A stretch of 64,000 bases of DNA, from positions 1-64,000 of the forward strand of contig JBAXSI010000013.1 in assembly GCA_037130755.1 (NCBI GenBank). Direction: 5' to 3'. The first letter of the stretch is position 1. Every line of letters begins with the position of its first letter. Below, one piece after another: positions 53,280 through 61,773 of the stretch. The notes below the pieces were generated by a model. That model saw only the letters and a list, made by a program, of their open reading frames with translations, did no database searches and was not told the DNA's origin. The position numbers and the translations under genes were made by a program. The stretch comes from UBA10649 sp037130755. Lineage in GTDB: Bacteria > Actinomycetota > Actinomycetes > S36-B12.

Positions 53280-54583
53280 GCCAGGCAGAGCAAGCAGCGA
53301 CACCGACTCCGACGCCGCTCAAACTGCAGGTGCGCTCGTTCGTACTCGCCATCATCGTGGGCCTTGTCGCGGCCACCGCTGCGTCATTCTTCCTGTGGAT
53401 CGTCGACGGTGGACAGGAGCTGTTCTACAAGAAGCTGCCCGAGTCGTTCGGCTGGGACACGCTCCCCGGCTGGTGGGTGGTCCTACTGCTCCTCGTCGGT
53501 GCGCTGGTCATCCTCGGGGCTCGCCGGCTACCCGGCGCCACCGGCGGCAGCCCGCTCAGCGGGTTCCACTTCACCAATCCGGTCAGTTGGGCGCCCGCCA
53601 TCCTCATCGCCGCCGGCGCGACCTTGATCTTCGGCGCATCCCTCGGTCCAGAAGGACCCCTGATCGTCCTCGGCTCGGCGGTCGGGGCGATCCTCGTGAA
53701 GCGCAGCAACAGCGAAGACGTCACCAAGCTCGCGATGCTGCTCGGCGGAATGGCCGCCATCGGGACGGTATTCGGCAACCCGTTCGTCGCCGCGTTCATG
53801 CTGCTCGAGTTCGCCGCCATGGGTGCGCTGCCGGCGGTGGCCCTCGTGCCTGCGTTCGTCTCGCTCGGCGCCGGATACATCACCCTGGTCGGCTGGGGCA
53901 CCTGGACCGGATTCGGGTTGCACACGCTCTCGGTTCCCGGCCTGCCGGCCTACGACACCATCCAGCCGGAGGACCTCTTCGCCGGCCTGCTCGTTGCGGT
54001 GGTCGTCTCTGTACTGGCTGCGCTCGCGCGTGAGCTCGGCGAGCGCACCGACCTCATCGGTCGGAAGCGTCCAACAGCCGTCCTGTTCGCCGCCGCGGTC
54101 ATCACCGCCCTGGTCGCCTGGGCGGTCGTGACGGTCTTCGACGTGCCCTACGACCAGATCCTGTTCTCGGGCCAGACCGGCATGTCGACACTGGTCGCTC
54201 AGACGTCGGCGGCCGCAGTGCTCGCCATCGTCATAGGCAAGCTGATCGTCTACGGCATCGCTCTGGGCGGCGGCTTCCGTGGCGGCCCGGTGTTCCCCGC
54301 GACGTTCATCGGCGTCGGATTCGGCGTCCTTGCGTCGCTCGTCTTCACCAACTTGTCGGTGAGCGCGATGGCCGCCGTCGGCATCTCGGCCGCCGCCACC
54401 GTCATGCTGCGCCTGCCGTTCACGTCAGGCATGCTCGCGATGCTGCTGATCGGCGCCGCCGGTCCGGCCATTGCCCCCTTCGCGATCATCGGGGCGGTCA
54501 TCGGCTTCATCGTCCGGCAGCTGCTAGACGGCCTAGACGCCAAGCGTGCCAGCAAGCTCGCGGACAGCGTCGCATCGTCCTAG
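53276..54583 (+). CDS. ClC-family chloride channel/antiporter
   Basis: 435 residues from ATG 53276, translationally coupled to the XPB gene (ATGA). About 10-12 membrane helices. The ClC selectivity motif GPEGPLIVLG retains the gating glutamate; FRGGPVFPATF is the second motif. The GSGIP motif is not evident. The gating Glu fits either a Cl-/H+ antiporter or a fluoride/chloride pathway. The stop shares CTAG (54580-54583) with glpD. Confidence 0.88.
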   Translation: MSQAEQAATPTPTPLKLQVRSFVLAIIVGLVAATAASFFLWIVDGGQELFYKKLPESFGWDTLPGWWVVLLLLVGALVILGARRLPGATGGSPLSGFHFTNPVSWAPAILIAAGATLIFGASLGPEGPLIVLGSAVGAILVKRSNSEDVTKLAMLLGGMAAIGTVFGNPFVAAFMLLEFAAMGALPAVALVPAFVSLGAGYITLVGWGTWTGFGLHTLSVPGLPAYDTIQPEDLFAGLLVAVVVSVLAALARELGERTDLIGRKRPTAVLFAAAVITALVAWAVVTVFDVPYDQILFSGQTGMSTLVAQTSAAAVLAIVIGKLIVYGIALGGGFRGGPVFPATFIGVGFGVLASLVFTNLSVSAMAAVGISAAATVMLRLPFTSGMLAMLLIGAAGPAIAPFAIIGAVIGFIVRQLLDGLDAKRASKLADSVASS

Positions 54584-56229
54584 GGTCGTTCAGCGCCCGA
54601 CGCGAGCAGGTCCGCGGCAGCCTGGTTGGTCGATGCCTCATCCCAGCCCAGCGCTCGGCCCATCAAGTGGGCCACCGACCGCACGAGTTCGGGGGTGACC
54701 ACGTCCAGGTTCAATCCCACCTGCAGTCGCCGGTCCAGGACGTCCTCGAGGGTGCAGGCCCCCTCGTTGAGGCAGGCGTGCACCACCTCGGCCTCGATGA
54801 AGCCCCGCGCATCCTGCAGCTCCCTGATCAGGTCGGGTTCACGGGCAATGAGCCCCAGCACCTCACCCACCCGACTTCCGTAGCGACGGTCGAGCGCATC
54901 GCGATCGGTCGGCGACAGCGCCGCCACGTCGCGCGCATCGACTACCGGCACGATCGATGAGCCCACGAGCGGCATGCCCTGAGTGACGCAGGGCCGGGGA
55001 GGCAACCCGCCCTCGCTCAGGATGGTGTCGACCATGTCGCGTGCCATAACTCGATAGGTGGTCCACTTCCCGCCGACTATCGCCAGAACGCCTGGCGCGA
55101 CTCGGACGATGCGGTGTTCTCGCGTGACCTTCGCGGTGTTTCCCCCCACGGACTGGTCGCGCACGAGCGGGCGCAGGCCAGCGAACGTGTAGGTGACGTC
55201 ATCGGCCGAGATGGGCTCCTTGACCACTCGTCGTAGCTGACCGATGAGGTAGTCGACATCATCCCGGTCCGGCTCGACCCGGTCCGGATTCGCCGTCCAT
55301 TCGGTGTCCGTCGTGCCGATGAGCCAGTGCGTGTCGGACGGGATAACGAACAGCACGCTCTTGCCGGTCGGCACGATGAGAGCCGTCTCACCTGAGAGCG
55401 CCTCGCGGGGCAGGCGCAGATGGACACCCTTCGACCGGATGACGCCCACCGCTTCGGTGGCCCCTGTGAACAACGCCGAAACCTCCGGGGCCCACACCCC
55501 TACGCACAAGGCAACCGATCGCGCCCTGATCGTGAAGTCCTCACCGGTCAACTCGTCGCGAAGGGCCACCTCGTGCACGCCGTCTCGGGAATCTCCGCGT
55601 TGTCCGACCAACCGCACATGCGGAGCCACGTGCGCTCCGCTCCGGGATGCGGTTCGCGCGATGGCAACGGCGAGGCGGGCATCGTCCATCTGGGCGTCGA
55701 AGTACTGGAGGGCCCCGACGAGTGAGTCCCGGCGCAGGCTCGGGAAACGCGACAGTGCCTTGGTTTTCGTGACATGACGATGCCGAGGCAGGGCGCTCGA
55801 ACCCGAAAGCACGTCGTAGGCCAGCAGGCCGGCGCCGATGTATGCCCGCTCCCACACCCGGTGGTGCAGGGGGAGCATGAACGGCAGCGGCTCGACGAGG
55901 TGAGGGGCGAGTGTCGTCAGCAGGAGATCCCGCTCGCGCAGTGCCTCGCGCACCAGGGCCACATTTCCCTGCTGGAGGTAGCGCAGACCGCCGTGGACCA
56001 GCTTGCTCGACCGACTCGACGTGCCTACCGCGATGTCGCCCTTGTCGATCAGGGCGACCGGTAGCCCGCGGCTCGCGGCGTCGAGCGCCGTTCCACACCC
56101 GGTGGCACCGGCACCGACAACGAGGAGGTCGATCACCTCCTGCTGCATGGCCAGCAGTGCCGCACGCCGGTTCTCGGGCCCAAGTCGGCTGCGCTGGTCG
56201 CCGACTGTAGAGGAGGTGTTGGGGCTCAC
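54580..56229 (-). CDS. glpD: Aerobic glycerol-3-phosphate dehydrogenase
   Basis: 549 residues from GTG 56229, which overlaps the stop of the permease gene (GTGA); the longer frame to 56526 lies inside that permease. FAD motif LLVVGAGATGCGTALDAASRG, then TSSRSSKLVHGGLRYLQQG, APHLVEPLPFMLP, and a C-terminal DAO domain. It oxidises glycerol-3-phosphate to DHAP at the membrane, feeding quinone. Being last in a sugar-transport operon, it suggests the imported substrate contains glycerol. Confidence 0.93.
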   Translation of the reverse strand: MSPNTSSTVGDQRSRLGPENRRAALLAMQQEVIDLLVVGAGATGCGTALDAASRGLPVALIDKGDIAVGTSSRSSKLVHGGLRYLQQGNVALVREALRERDLLLTTLAPHLVEPLPFMLPLHHRVWERAYIGAGLLAYDVLSGSSALPRHRHVTKTKALSRFPSLRRDSLVGALQYFDAQMDDARLAVAIARTASRSGAHVAPHVRLVGQRGDSRDGVHEVALRDELTGEDFTIRARSVALCVGVWAPEVSALFTGATEAVGVIRSKGVHLRLPREALSGETALIVPTGKSVLFVIPSDTHWLIGTTDTEWTANPDRVEPDRDDVDYLIGQLRRVVKEPISADDVTYTFAGLRPLVRDQSVGGNTAKVTREHRIVRVAPGVLAIVGGKWTTYRVMARDMVDTILSEGGLPPRPCVTQGMPLVGSSIVPVVDARDVAALSPTDRDALDRRYGSRVGEVLGLIAREPDLIRELQDARGFIEAEVVHACLNEGACTLEDVLDRRLQVGLNLDVVTPELVRSVAHLMGRALGWDEASTNQAAADLLASGAERP

Positions 56230-57446
56230 CCCTTCAGTCCGCTTGAGGCAACGTTCTCGACGAAGTACCGCTGTGCGAGCAGGAACACGGTGACCGGCGC
56301 CAGCATCGCAGTGATGACGCCCGCCAGCACGAGGTTCGGGGTGTCGGCCGCCCGCCCGCCCAGCACGGACAGCGTCAGTGCCAGGACGCTGCCATCGGTG
56401 TTGCCGGAGTCGATGATGATGAGTGGCCAGACAAAGGAGTTCCACGCGTACAGGAACGAGAACGTCGAGAGCGTTGCCACGGCGGGGATCGACAGTGGGA
56501 AGAAGATCCTCCAGAGAATGGTCCATCGAGACGCGCCGTCGATGACCGCGGCCTCCTCGAGTTCCTTGGGTATCGACACGAAGAACTGGCGCATCAGGAA
56601 CGTGCCGTAGGCCGTGAACACGAACGGGATGACAAGGGAGGTGAGCGTGTTGCCCCAGTCAATGGCGATCATGAGCCGGTACAGCGGGATGAGCAGGACC
56701 ACGAACGGGATCATGATCGAGCCGAGGTAGAGCAGGAAGATCTTGTCGCGCCCGCGGAACCGCAGCCGGGAGAATGCATAGCCGCCGAGGATGCTCGTGA
56801 ACACCTGGCCGACGACCACCAGGATGGTCACCAGCACCGTGTTGGTCAACGACCGGCCAAAGCCCTCGAGTTGCATCACCTTGGAGTAGTTGCCTGTCTG
56901 GAACTCCACCTGCTCGACGGGAGTCACGGCTGATGACACTGCGAACACTGGTGGCGCATTGGGGTTGGCCGGATCGACGTACGTCCCGCCGATCCGCGAC
57001 TTGTTGTTGTACACCTTCACCTCGGCGCCGCCGATCGTGGCCGTGTACACGTCCTTGTCCTTGCCGTCCACGGAGACGACTGCCCCGGTCGGCGTCAGGC
57101 TGTCCTGCGGCGCGATCAGGATCACCGTCGGGTCGTCCACGCCGATGAACTCGCGCAGGCTCGTGCCCTTTTCCGCTCGAGCGAGTTTCGCAGTGCCGCC
57201 GTCGGGCAGCGGGACGGTGTACAACGGCAGCGCCTCGCCGTTGACCTGGGCCGTAGCGGGAACGTTCGGCAGCAGCCGAGGCGGATACGTGAAGAAGTCC
57301 TCCGCAGTCTTGAACGACCCGAAGAAGGCCAAGATGAACGGCACCAGGACGACGATCCCGGCGATGATGAGGATGGCGTAGACCGTGAACTGCGCCAGCC
57401 AGGATCGCTTGGTGCGGTGCATGCGAGTGCGGGGCGCGGCCATCAT
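56226..57446 (-). CDS. Sugar ABC permease, MalG type, with a large external insert
   Basis: 406 residues from ATG 57446, overlapping the upstream permease stop (ATGA). TM1 near residues 17-46 is followed by ~125 residues of beta-rich external sequence (PLYTVPLPDGGTAKLARAE through VEQVEFQTGNYSKV), then the normal five-helix MalG core with EAA loop PKELEEAAVIDGASRW. Usual MalG-type permeases are ~280 residues. The insert could contact the binding protein or partner permease. Confidence 0.9.
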   Translation of the reverse strand: MMAAPRTRMHRTKRSWLAQFTVYAILIIAGIVVLVPFILAFFGSFKTAEDFFTYPPRLLPNVPATAQVNGEALPLYTVPLPDGGTAKLARAEKGTSLREFIGVDDPTVILIAPQDSLTPTGAVVSVDGKDKDVYTATIGGAEVKVYNNKSRIGGTYVDPANPNAPPVFAVSSAVTPVEQVEFQTGNYSKVMQLEGFGRSLTNTVLVTILVVVGQVFTSILGGYAFSRLRFRGRDKIFLLYLGSIMIPFVVLLIPLYRLMIAIDWGNTLTSLVIPFVFTAYGTFLMRQFFVSIPKELEEAAVIDGASRWTILWRIFFPLSIPAVATLSTFSFLYAWNSFVWPLIIIDSGNTDGSVLALTLSVLGGRAADTPNLVLAGVITAMLAPVTVFLLAQRYFVENVASSGLKG

Positions 57447-59164
57447 GTCTCCTCCGCATAACGACGCTGGCGACGGAACTGCACAAGCGTCAGGGAGAAG
57501 ATCAGAATGAACAGGATCCAGGCGACCGCGCTCGCCTGGCCGAAGGCATCCTGCTGGAAACCGAGTTGGTACAGGTAGACGACCGGCGTCAGCGTCGCGT
57601 TGTCTGGGAAGCCCACCGGGTTCGGCTGGTTGAGGGCGTAGACGATGTCGAAGAGCTGCAGCGCGAGGATGACGGTGCTGGCCACCACGAAGAACGTGGT
57701 CGCGCGCAGGGACGGCAGCGTGATGCTGAAGAACCGGCGCGTGGCGCCCGCACCGTCGAGCATGGCAGCTTCGTGGAGTTCCTTCGGAATGCCCTGCATG
57801 CCGGCAGCGAAGAGCACAGTGTTGAAGCCGAACTGCGACCAGCCGAACACCAGCACCACGGCGAACAGGGCGACCGAAGGATCCGAGAGCCAGCCGATCT
57901 CAACCGGCTGCGGCATGGGGTCGCCCGGCACGAAGAGGTTGATGATCCCGTTGACCCACCCGATGAACCAGTTGACGAACCCGACAGTCGAGTTGAACAT
58001 CTGCTTCCAGATCAGCGTGACGCCGATGACGCCGGCTACGGCCGGGACGAAGAAGATGGTCCGAAATGCCTTGGTGCCGCGGTAGCCGGTCTGGATCAGC
58101 ACGGCCAAAATCAGCGCGGGGATGACCGCCAGGGGGACCGCGAGGACGAGGAACACCACAATGTTGCTGATCGACTGCCAGAACAGCGGATCACTCGCCC
58201 CCACCACTCCGAATGGGGCCGTGAGGACGTCCTGGTACCCGGCTGGGAGGGAGTCCGCATTGGCCGCCACGGTGAGGCCGAGCGTGTGGACGTAGTTGCC
58301 CAGGCCGACGAATGTCGGGTTCGTGATCCCGTCCCACTCGTAGAACGAGATCACCAGTGAGAAGAGCAGCGGCCCGGCGAAGAACAGCAGGAAGCCGATC
58401 AGGTTGGGCGACAGGAAGAGTAGCCCGGACTGGGCTTCCAGCTTGTATGCCGGGGTGTTGTACCGCTCGGCCATGCGGGTGGACCACATGGTGATCGAGC
58501 ACCACAGCAGGATCACTATCGCGATGACATACGCCGTGTTGATGGCGGGCGTCTTGCCGTAGGCGACGCCCAGCGCATGTGCTAGTTCGATCGGCTGAAG
58601 CATCCACAGCCACGCGAGTCCGAAGCCGATGACACCAGCCAGCCCGATCCACCTCATGACCTTGATGGTCGTCAGCGCCGCGTTGGTCGGGCTCGGCCGA
58701 CCGGGTTCGAAGGCCCGCGCCCGCAGGCGGCGCGACAGGACAATCCAGGCTGCGGAGATGGCCAGCCCGATAAAGGGCAGGAATGCCTTGTTGAAGGCAG
58801 TCGCGAAGACGTCCAGGTAGGACGCGAGATTCAGGGACTGGAACAGCAGGACGATGACCAGGACCAGCGTCAGGTAGTTGATGGTGAAGGACACCATTCG
58901 CGCGCGCCGATCCGAGCGCGCCAGGAGCAGAGCCGCCACCAGGTTGGCGACGACGCCCACGACGGCACCGATGCCGATGACCGTGCGTGGCAGGGACTCC
59001 AGCTTCCACACCGCTCCGAAGATGTTCCAGGCGATCCACCCGAACACCAGCGCAGCAACGACATGCCAGCCCAAGACGATTCGCATCGACGTGGTGGCGG
59101 GCGGCCGAAGGATACGGCCGGGCCAGGCGAGGAGCGATCCAGTCTCGACGGTGGTTGCGCTCAC
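57443..59164 (-). CDS. Sugar ABC permease, MalF type, with extra N-terminal helices
   Basis: 573 residues from ATG 59164. The first ~245 residues carry about seven hydrophobic helices not present in standard ~300-residue permeases; the MalF-like core follows (LLFLSPNLIGFLLFFAGPLL; EAA loop PKELHEAAMLDGAGATRRFF). Overlaps the MalG-type gene. With the binding protein upstream it forms a CUT1-type sugar importer; no ATPase gene is in the window, so a shared MsiK-type ATPase is likely. Confidence 0.9.
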   Translation of the reverse strand: MSATTVETGSLLAWPGRILRPPATTSMRIVLGWHVVAALVFGWIAWNIFGAVWKLESLPRTVIGIGAVVGVVANLVAALLLARSDRRARMVSFTINYLTLVLVIVLLFQSLNLASYLDVFATAFNKAFLPFIGLAISAAWIVLSRRLRARAFEPGRPSPTNAALTTIKVMRWIGLAGVIGFGLAWLWMLQPIELAHALGVAYGKTPAINTAYVIAIVILLWCSITMWSTRMAERYNTPAYKLEAQSGLLFLSPNLIGFLLFFAGPLLFSLVISFYEWDGITNPTFVGLGNYVHTLGLTVAANADSLPAGYQDVLTAPFGVVGASDPLFWQSISNIVVFLVLAVPLAVIPALILAVLIQTGYRGTKAFRTIFFVPAVAGVIGVTLIWKQMFNSTVGFVNWFIGWVNGIINLFVPGDPMPQPVEIGWLSDPSVALFAVVLVFGWSQFGFNTVLFAAGMQGIPKELHEAAMLDGAGATRRFFSITLPSLRATTFFVVASTVILALQLFDIVYALNQPNPVGFPDNATLTPVVYLYQLGFQQDAFGQASAVAWILFILIFSLTLVQFRRQRRYAEET

Positions 59165-59228
59165 GTCACCTCTCCCTCGGGGCTACCGATGGCTATGGCC
59201 GCAGTGCGGCGATCAGTTCTCTCCGGGG

Positions 59229-59270
59229 CGTTGTGCGGGTCAGGGACGAGCGCCCCTGACCCGCACAACG
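59229..59270 (-). terminator. 17-bp hairpin between binding-protein and permease genes
   Basis: Arms 59229-59245 and 59254-59270 are perfectly complementary with an 8-base loop. It starts 11 bases past the binding-protein stop. It probably acts as a partial terminator or mRNA 3' protector, giving more binding protein than permease. Confidence 0.75.
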
Positions 59271-59281
59271 GGTCGAGCGTG

Positions 59282-60667
59282 CTACTCGAAGGCGGGTGCA
59301 GTGACCTTGCAGATGGTCTTCTGGAACTCATCGATGGTGAGCTTGCCCGTCATGAGCGCGGTCACCTCGTCACCAGAAGCCTTGTCGAACGCCGGCCAGT
59401 TGCCGTTCCACAGCGGCCCCTCGGCAACTGCGTCGTTCTGGATGCCGTCGACGAATGCCTGGTTGTTGGTGGGCGGGGTGTAGGTGAGGAACGAGTCGAT
59501 CGCGGCCTGGTCGACGCGCGACGGGATGTTCGCGCCCAGGGACGAGATCTTGTTCTGCACCTCGGTGCTGGTCAGCGTCTCGACCAGCTTCCACGCCGCC
59601 TCGGGGTTCTTGGTCTTGGCGTTCACCACGTAGGCGCCCCAGAACTGCCAGTTCTTGCCCGGAGCAGCACCGGTCGGCAGCGGAGCCACGTCCCAGTTGA
59701 AGTTCTTGATCTCGCGAGCGCCGGGGGTGGCCCAGCGGCCGTTGATGAACATGCCCACCGTGCCGGCCTTGAAGGGCGGCTCGGCATCCTCGCCGAAGGG
59801 CACGCCGGCGCCACTGCCATAGAGGTCCTGGAAGAAGCTAAGCCCGGAGATGGACTCGGGAGCATCGAGGTTGCAGGCGGTGCGGTCGTCCTTGAAGAAG
59901 CTGCCACCGCCCGAGTTCACGAAGTAGCCCCAGTTGGCCCACCAGCCGCCTGCGCCGAAGCCCTTGGCCGTCGGCACCTTCTCGGCGATCTGCTTGGAGA
60001 CCTCAGCGAACTTGTCCCACGTCCACTCGCCATTCTTGGCAAGGTCGATGGGATTCTCGACGCCGGCCTTGTCGAGCAGGTCGAGGTTGAGGTACAGCGC
60101 GAAGGTCGAGACGTCACGAGGCACGCCCCAGACGAAGCCATCCGCCTTCTTGCCGGTGGCCGGATCGACCTGGAGCTGATCCATCGGTCCCGAGTAGAAG
60201 TCAGCAGCCTTGAAGCCGGACGCCTGTGCCTGAGGAGCGTTGTTGAGGATCAGGCCGGCCTTGGCGAAGTCGGCCACGTCGGTGCCCGGGATCCAGAACA
60301 CGTCGGGCGCGGTGCCCGCAGACAGCTCGGTCTTGAGCTTGTCCTGATAGGGCGACCCCTCGGAGTTGCCGGCCTCGTAGGTGAGATTGAGCCCGATGCC
60401 GGACTTGTTGATGTCGTCCGAGATGCCCTTGTACAGATCGGCTTCCGCCTGGTTGTCCGGGCGCGTACGCCAGCGAAGATCGACGGCCTCCGTCGGCGCC
60501 GCGCTGGATCCACCCGAAGCAGCGGCCGAGGCCGCTGAGCTCGCCGCGCTCGCCGCAGCGCTACCTGCTGCACTCGACGATGAACTATCCGTTGCGGTGC
60601 TCGCACAGGCGCTCAGAAGCAGCGCAAAGGCCGCGACGCCCGCCGGAAGGTAGTTGCGTCTACGCAT
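59282..60667 (-). CDS. Lipoprotein sugar-binding protein of the ABC importer
   Basis: 461 residues from ATG 60667 (MRRRNYLPAG) with AGAGGA upstream. Lipobox LLSAC, then a ~35-residue Ser/Ala-only linker, then a cluster B-type solute-binding fold (TELSAGTAPDVFWIPGTDVADF, FYSGPMDQ, FINGRWATPG, NAKTKNPEAAWKLVETLTS as separate parts). It captures a sugar outside the membrane for the two large permeases. It is 81 bases after the DeoR gene, likely in the same operon. Confidence 0.92.
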   Translation of the reverse strand: MRRRNYLPAGVAAFALLLSACASTATDSSSSSAAGSAAASAASSAASAAASGGSSAAPTEAVDLRWRTRPDNQAEADLYKGISDDINKSGIGLNLTYEAGNSEGSPYQDKLKTELSAGTAPDVFWIPGTDVADFAKAGLILNNAPQAQASGFKAADFYSGPMDQLQVDPATGKKADGFVWGVPRDVSTFALYLNLDLLDKAGVENPIDLAKNGEWTWDKFAEVSKQIAEKVPTAKGFGAGGWWANWGYFVNSGGGSFFKDDRTACNLDAPESISGLSFFQDLYGSGAGVPFGEDAEPPFKAGTVGMFINGRWATPGAREIKNFNWDVAPLPTGAAPGKNWQFWGAYVVNAKTKNPEAAWKLVETLTSTEVQNKISSLGANIPSRVDQAAIDSFLTYTPPTNNQAFVDGIQNDAVAEGPLWNGNWPAFDKASGDEVTALMTGKLTIDEFQKTICKVTAPAFE

Positions 60668-60748
60668 GAAGTGTTCCTCTCCTCTTTCCCTCAGTTGGGT
60701 CGTTCCCTCCACCCGCGCCATGCCAGCCCGGGTCGAAGCTCTTAGGTG

Positions 60749-61558
60749 TTACGCACGGTGCACCGACACCGAGGACTGCTCGATCAGGGCGACGGCCTGC
60801 TCCGGTGCCGTGGCATCGGTGATCAGGAGGTCGATCTGGGAGAGGGAGCACACGCGGGCCGCCTCCACCACGCCGATCTTGCTGCCGTCGGCCACGACAA
60901 CGACCTCACGCGCGGCAGCGATCATCGACTTCTTGACCTCGGCCTCGGCGAAGTTGAGATTGGTCACGCCGCGATCGGCATCGACTCCGTTGCAGCCGAT
61001 GAAGGCCAGATGCGCCGAGATCTGCTCGAGGATCAACGATCCGAACGGGTTGACCAGCGAGTGCTGCAGGGGTCGCACCATCCCACCGGTCACCAGCACG
61101 CTGATGCGATCCGATGCAGGCTCCAGCGCCATCGCGACGTTGAGTCCGCTGGTGACCACAGTGACGTCACGCAACTCACGGCGCGCCACGAGCTCGAGGG
61201 CGACCGCCGTCGTTGTGGACCCCACATCGAGGACGATGACTTGGCCGGGCTGCACGAGTGAGGCCGCGTAGGCGGCAATGGCGGCCTTCTGCCGCTCATG
61301 CTCGCGCGCGGCAAGCTCCAGCGGCGGCTCGTGGCGTAGCCCACCGGAGGGAACGGCGCCCCCGCGGACCCGGCGCACACGGCCCAAGGCCTCCAACGAC
61401 CCCAGATCGGATCGAACGGTCACCACCGAGACCGCGAACCGATCGGCAAGGTCGGTGACCCGCACGAAGCCGGCCGACTCGACCTCCTGAGCGATGCGCT
61501 CCTGGCGCAGTTCCGCGGGGACGCCGGCGAGCTCCGCGCTCGACTCCGCAGCGATCAT
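60749..61558 (-). CDS. DeoR-family transcription regulator
   Basis: 269 residues from ATG 61558 (TTG 61570 is the alternative, closer to an AAGG). N-terminal helix-turn-helix VTDLADRFAVSVVTVRSDL with the DeoR signature LGSLEALGRVRRVRGGA; C-terminal sugar-phosphate sensor domain with DVGSTTTAVALEL, FIGCNGV and VADGSKIG. It probably represses this sugar locus and is released by a phosphosugar or glycerol-phosphate. Confidence 0.92.
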   Translation of the reverse strand: MIAAESSAELAGVPAELRQERIAQEVESAGFVRVTDLADRFAVSVVTVRSDLGSLEALGRVRRVRGGAVPSGGLRHEPPLELAAREHERQKAAIAAYAASLVQPGQVIVLDVGSTTTAVALELVARRELRDVTVVTSGLNVAMALEPASDRISVLVTGGMVRPLQHSLVNPFGSLILEQISAHLAFIGCNGVDADRGVTNLNFAEAEVKKSMIAAAREVVVVADGSKIGVVEAARVCSLSQIDLLITDATAPEQAVALIEQSSVSVHRA

Positions 61559-61607
61559 GATGGCACTCAATCACCTTGCGGAAATTTGTCAATACGTTCG
61601 ATGGGTG

Positions 61608-61628
61608 CCGTTATCGACCCGTTATCGA
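61608..61628. promoter_or_regulatory. Direct repeats in the deoR upstream region (candidate operator)
   Basis: CCGTTATCGA occurs at 61608-61617 and again at 61619-61628, an 11-base period, which puts both copies on one face of DNA. It is 50-70 bases upstream of deoR, beyond a TTGACA (minus strand, 61587-61592). A candidate site for autoregulation by the DeoR protein. Confidence 0.5.
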
Positions 61629-61702
61629 AAAAGACGGAAAGTAGTCGGAGTCCGGTTTGGGTTACCTTTGCCCATTGAAGTGTGGTACACCGTTGCCCCG
61701 AG

Positions 61703-61724
61703 GACTAAGTGACTTTCGTTAGTC
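61703..61724. promoter_or_regulatory. Inverted repeat GACTAA / TTAGTC
   Basis: Exact 6-base arms (61703-61708, 61719-61724) with a 10-base spacer, 50 bases past the GH36 gene stop. It could be the end hairpin of the GH36 transcript or a second operator near deoR. The 215-base gap 61559-61773 holds this, the direct repeats and nothing else I can name. Confidence 0.4.
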
Positions 61725-61773
61725 TGCGAAATCTTGCGTTACGGTCAGGCTCGGGCAGCGGGCCCGTGCAGGT

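Noticed and set aside
56230..56526. N-terminal extension of the GlpD frame to 56526
   Set aside because: It lies inside the permease gene in another frame. GTG 56229 overlaps the permease stop and fits GlpD length.
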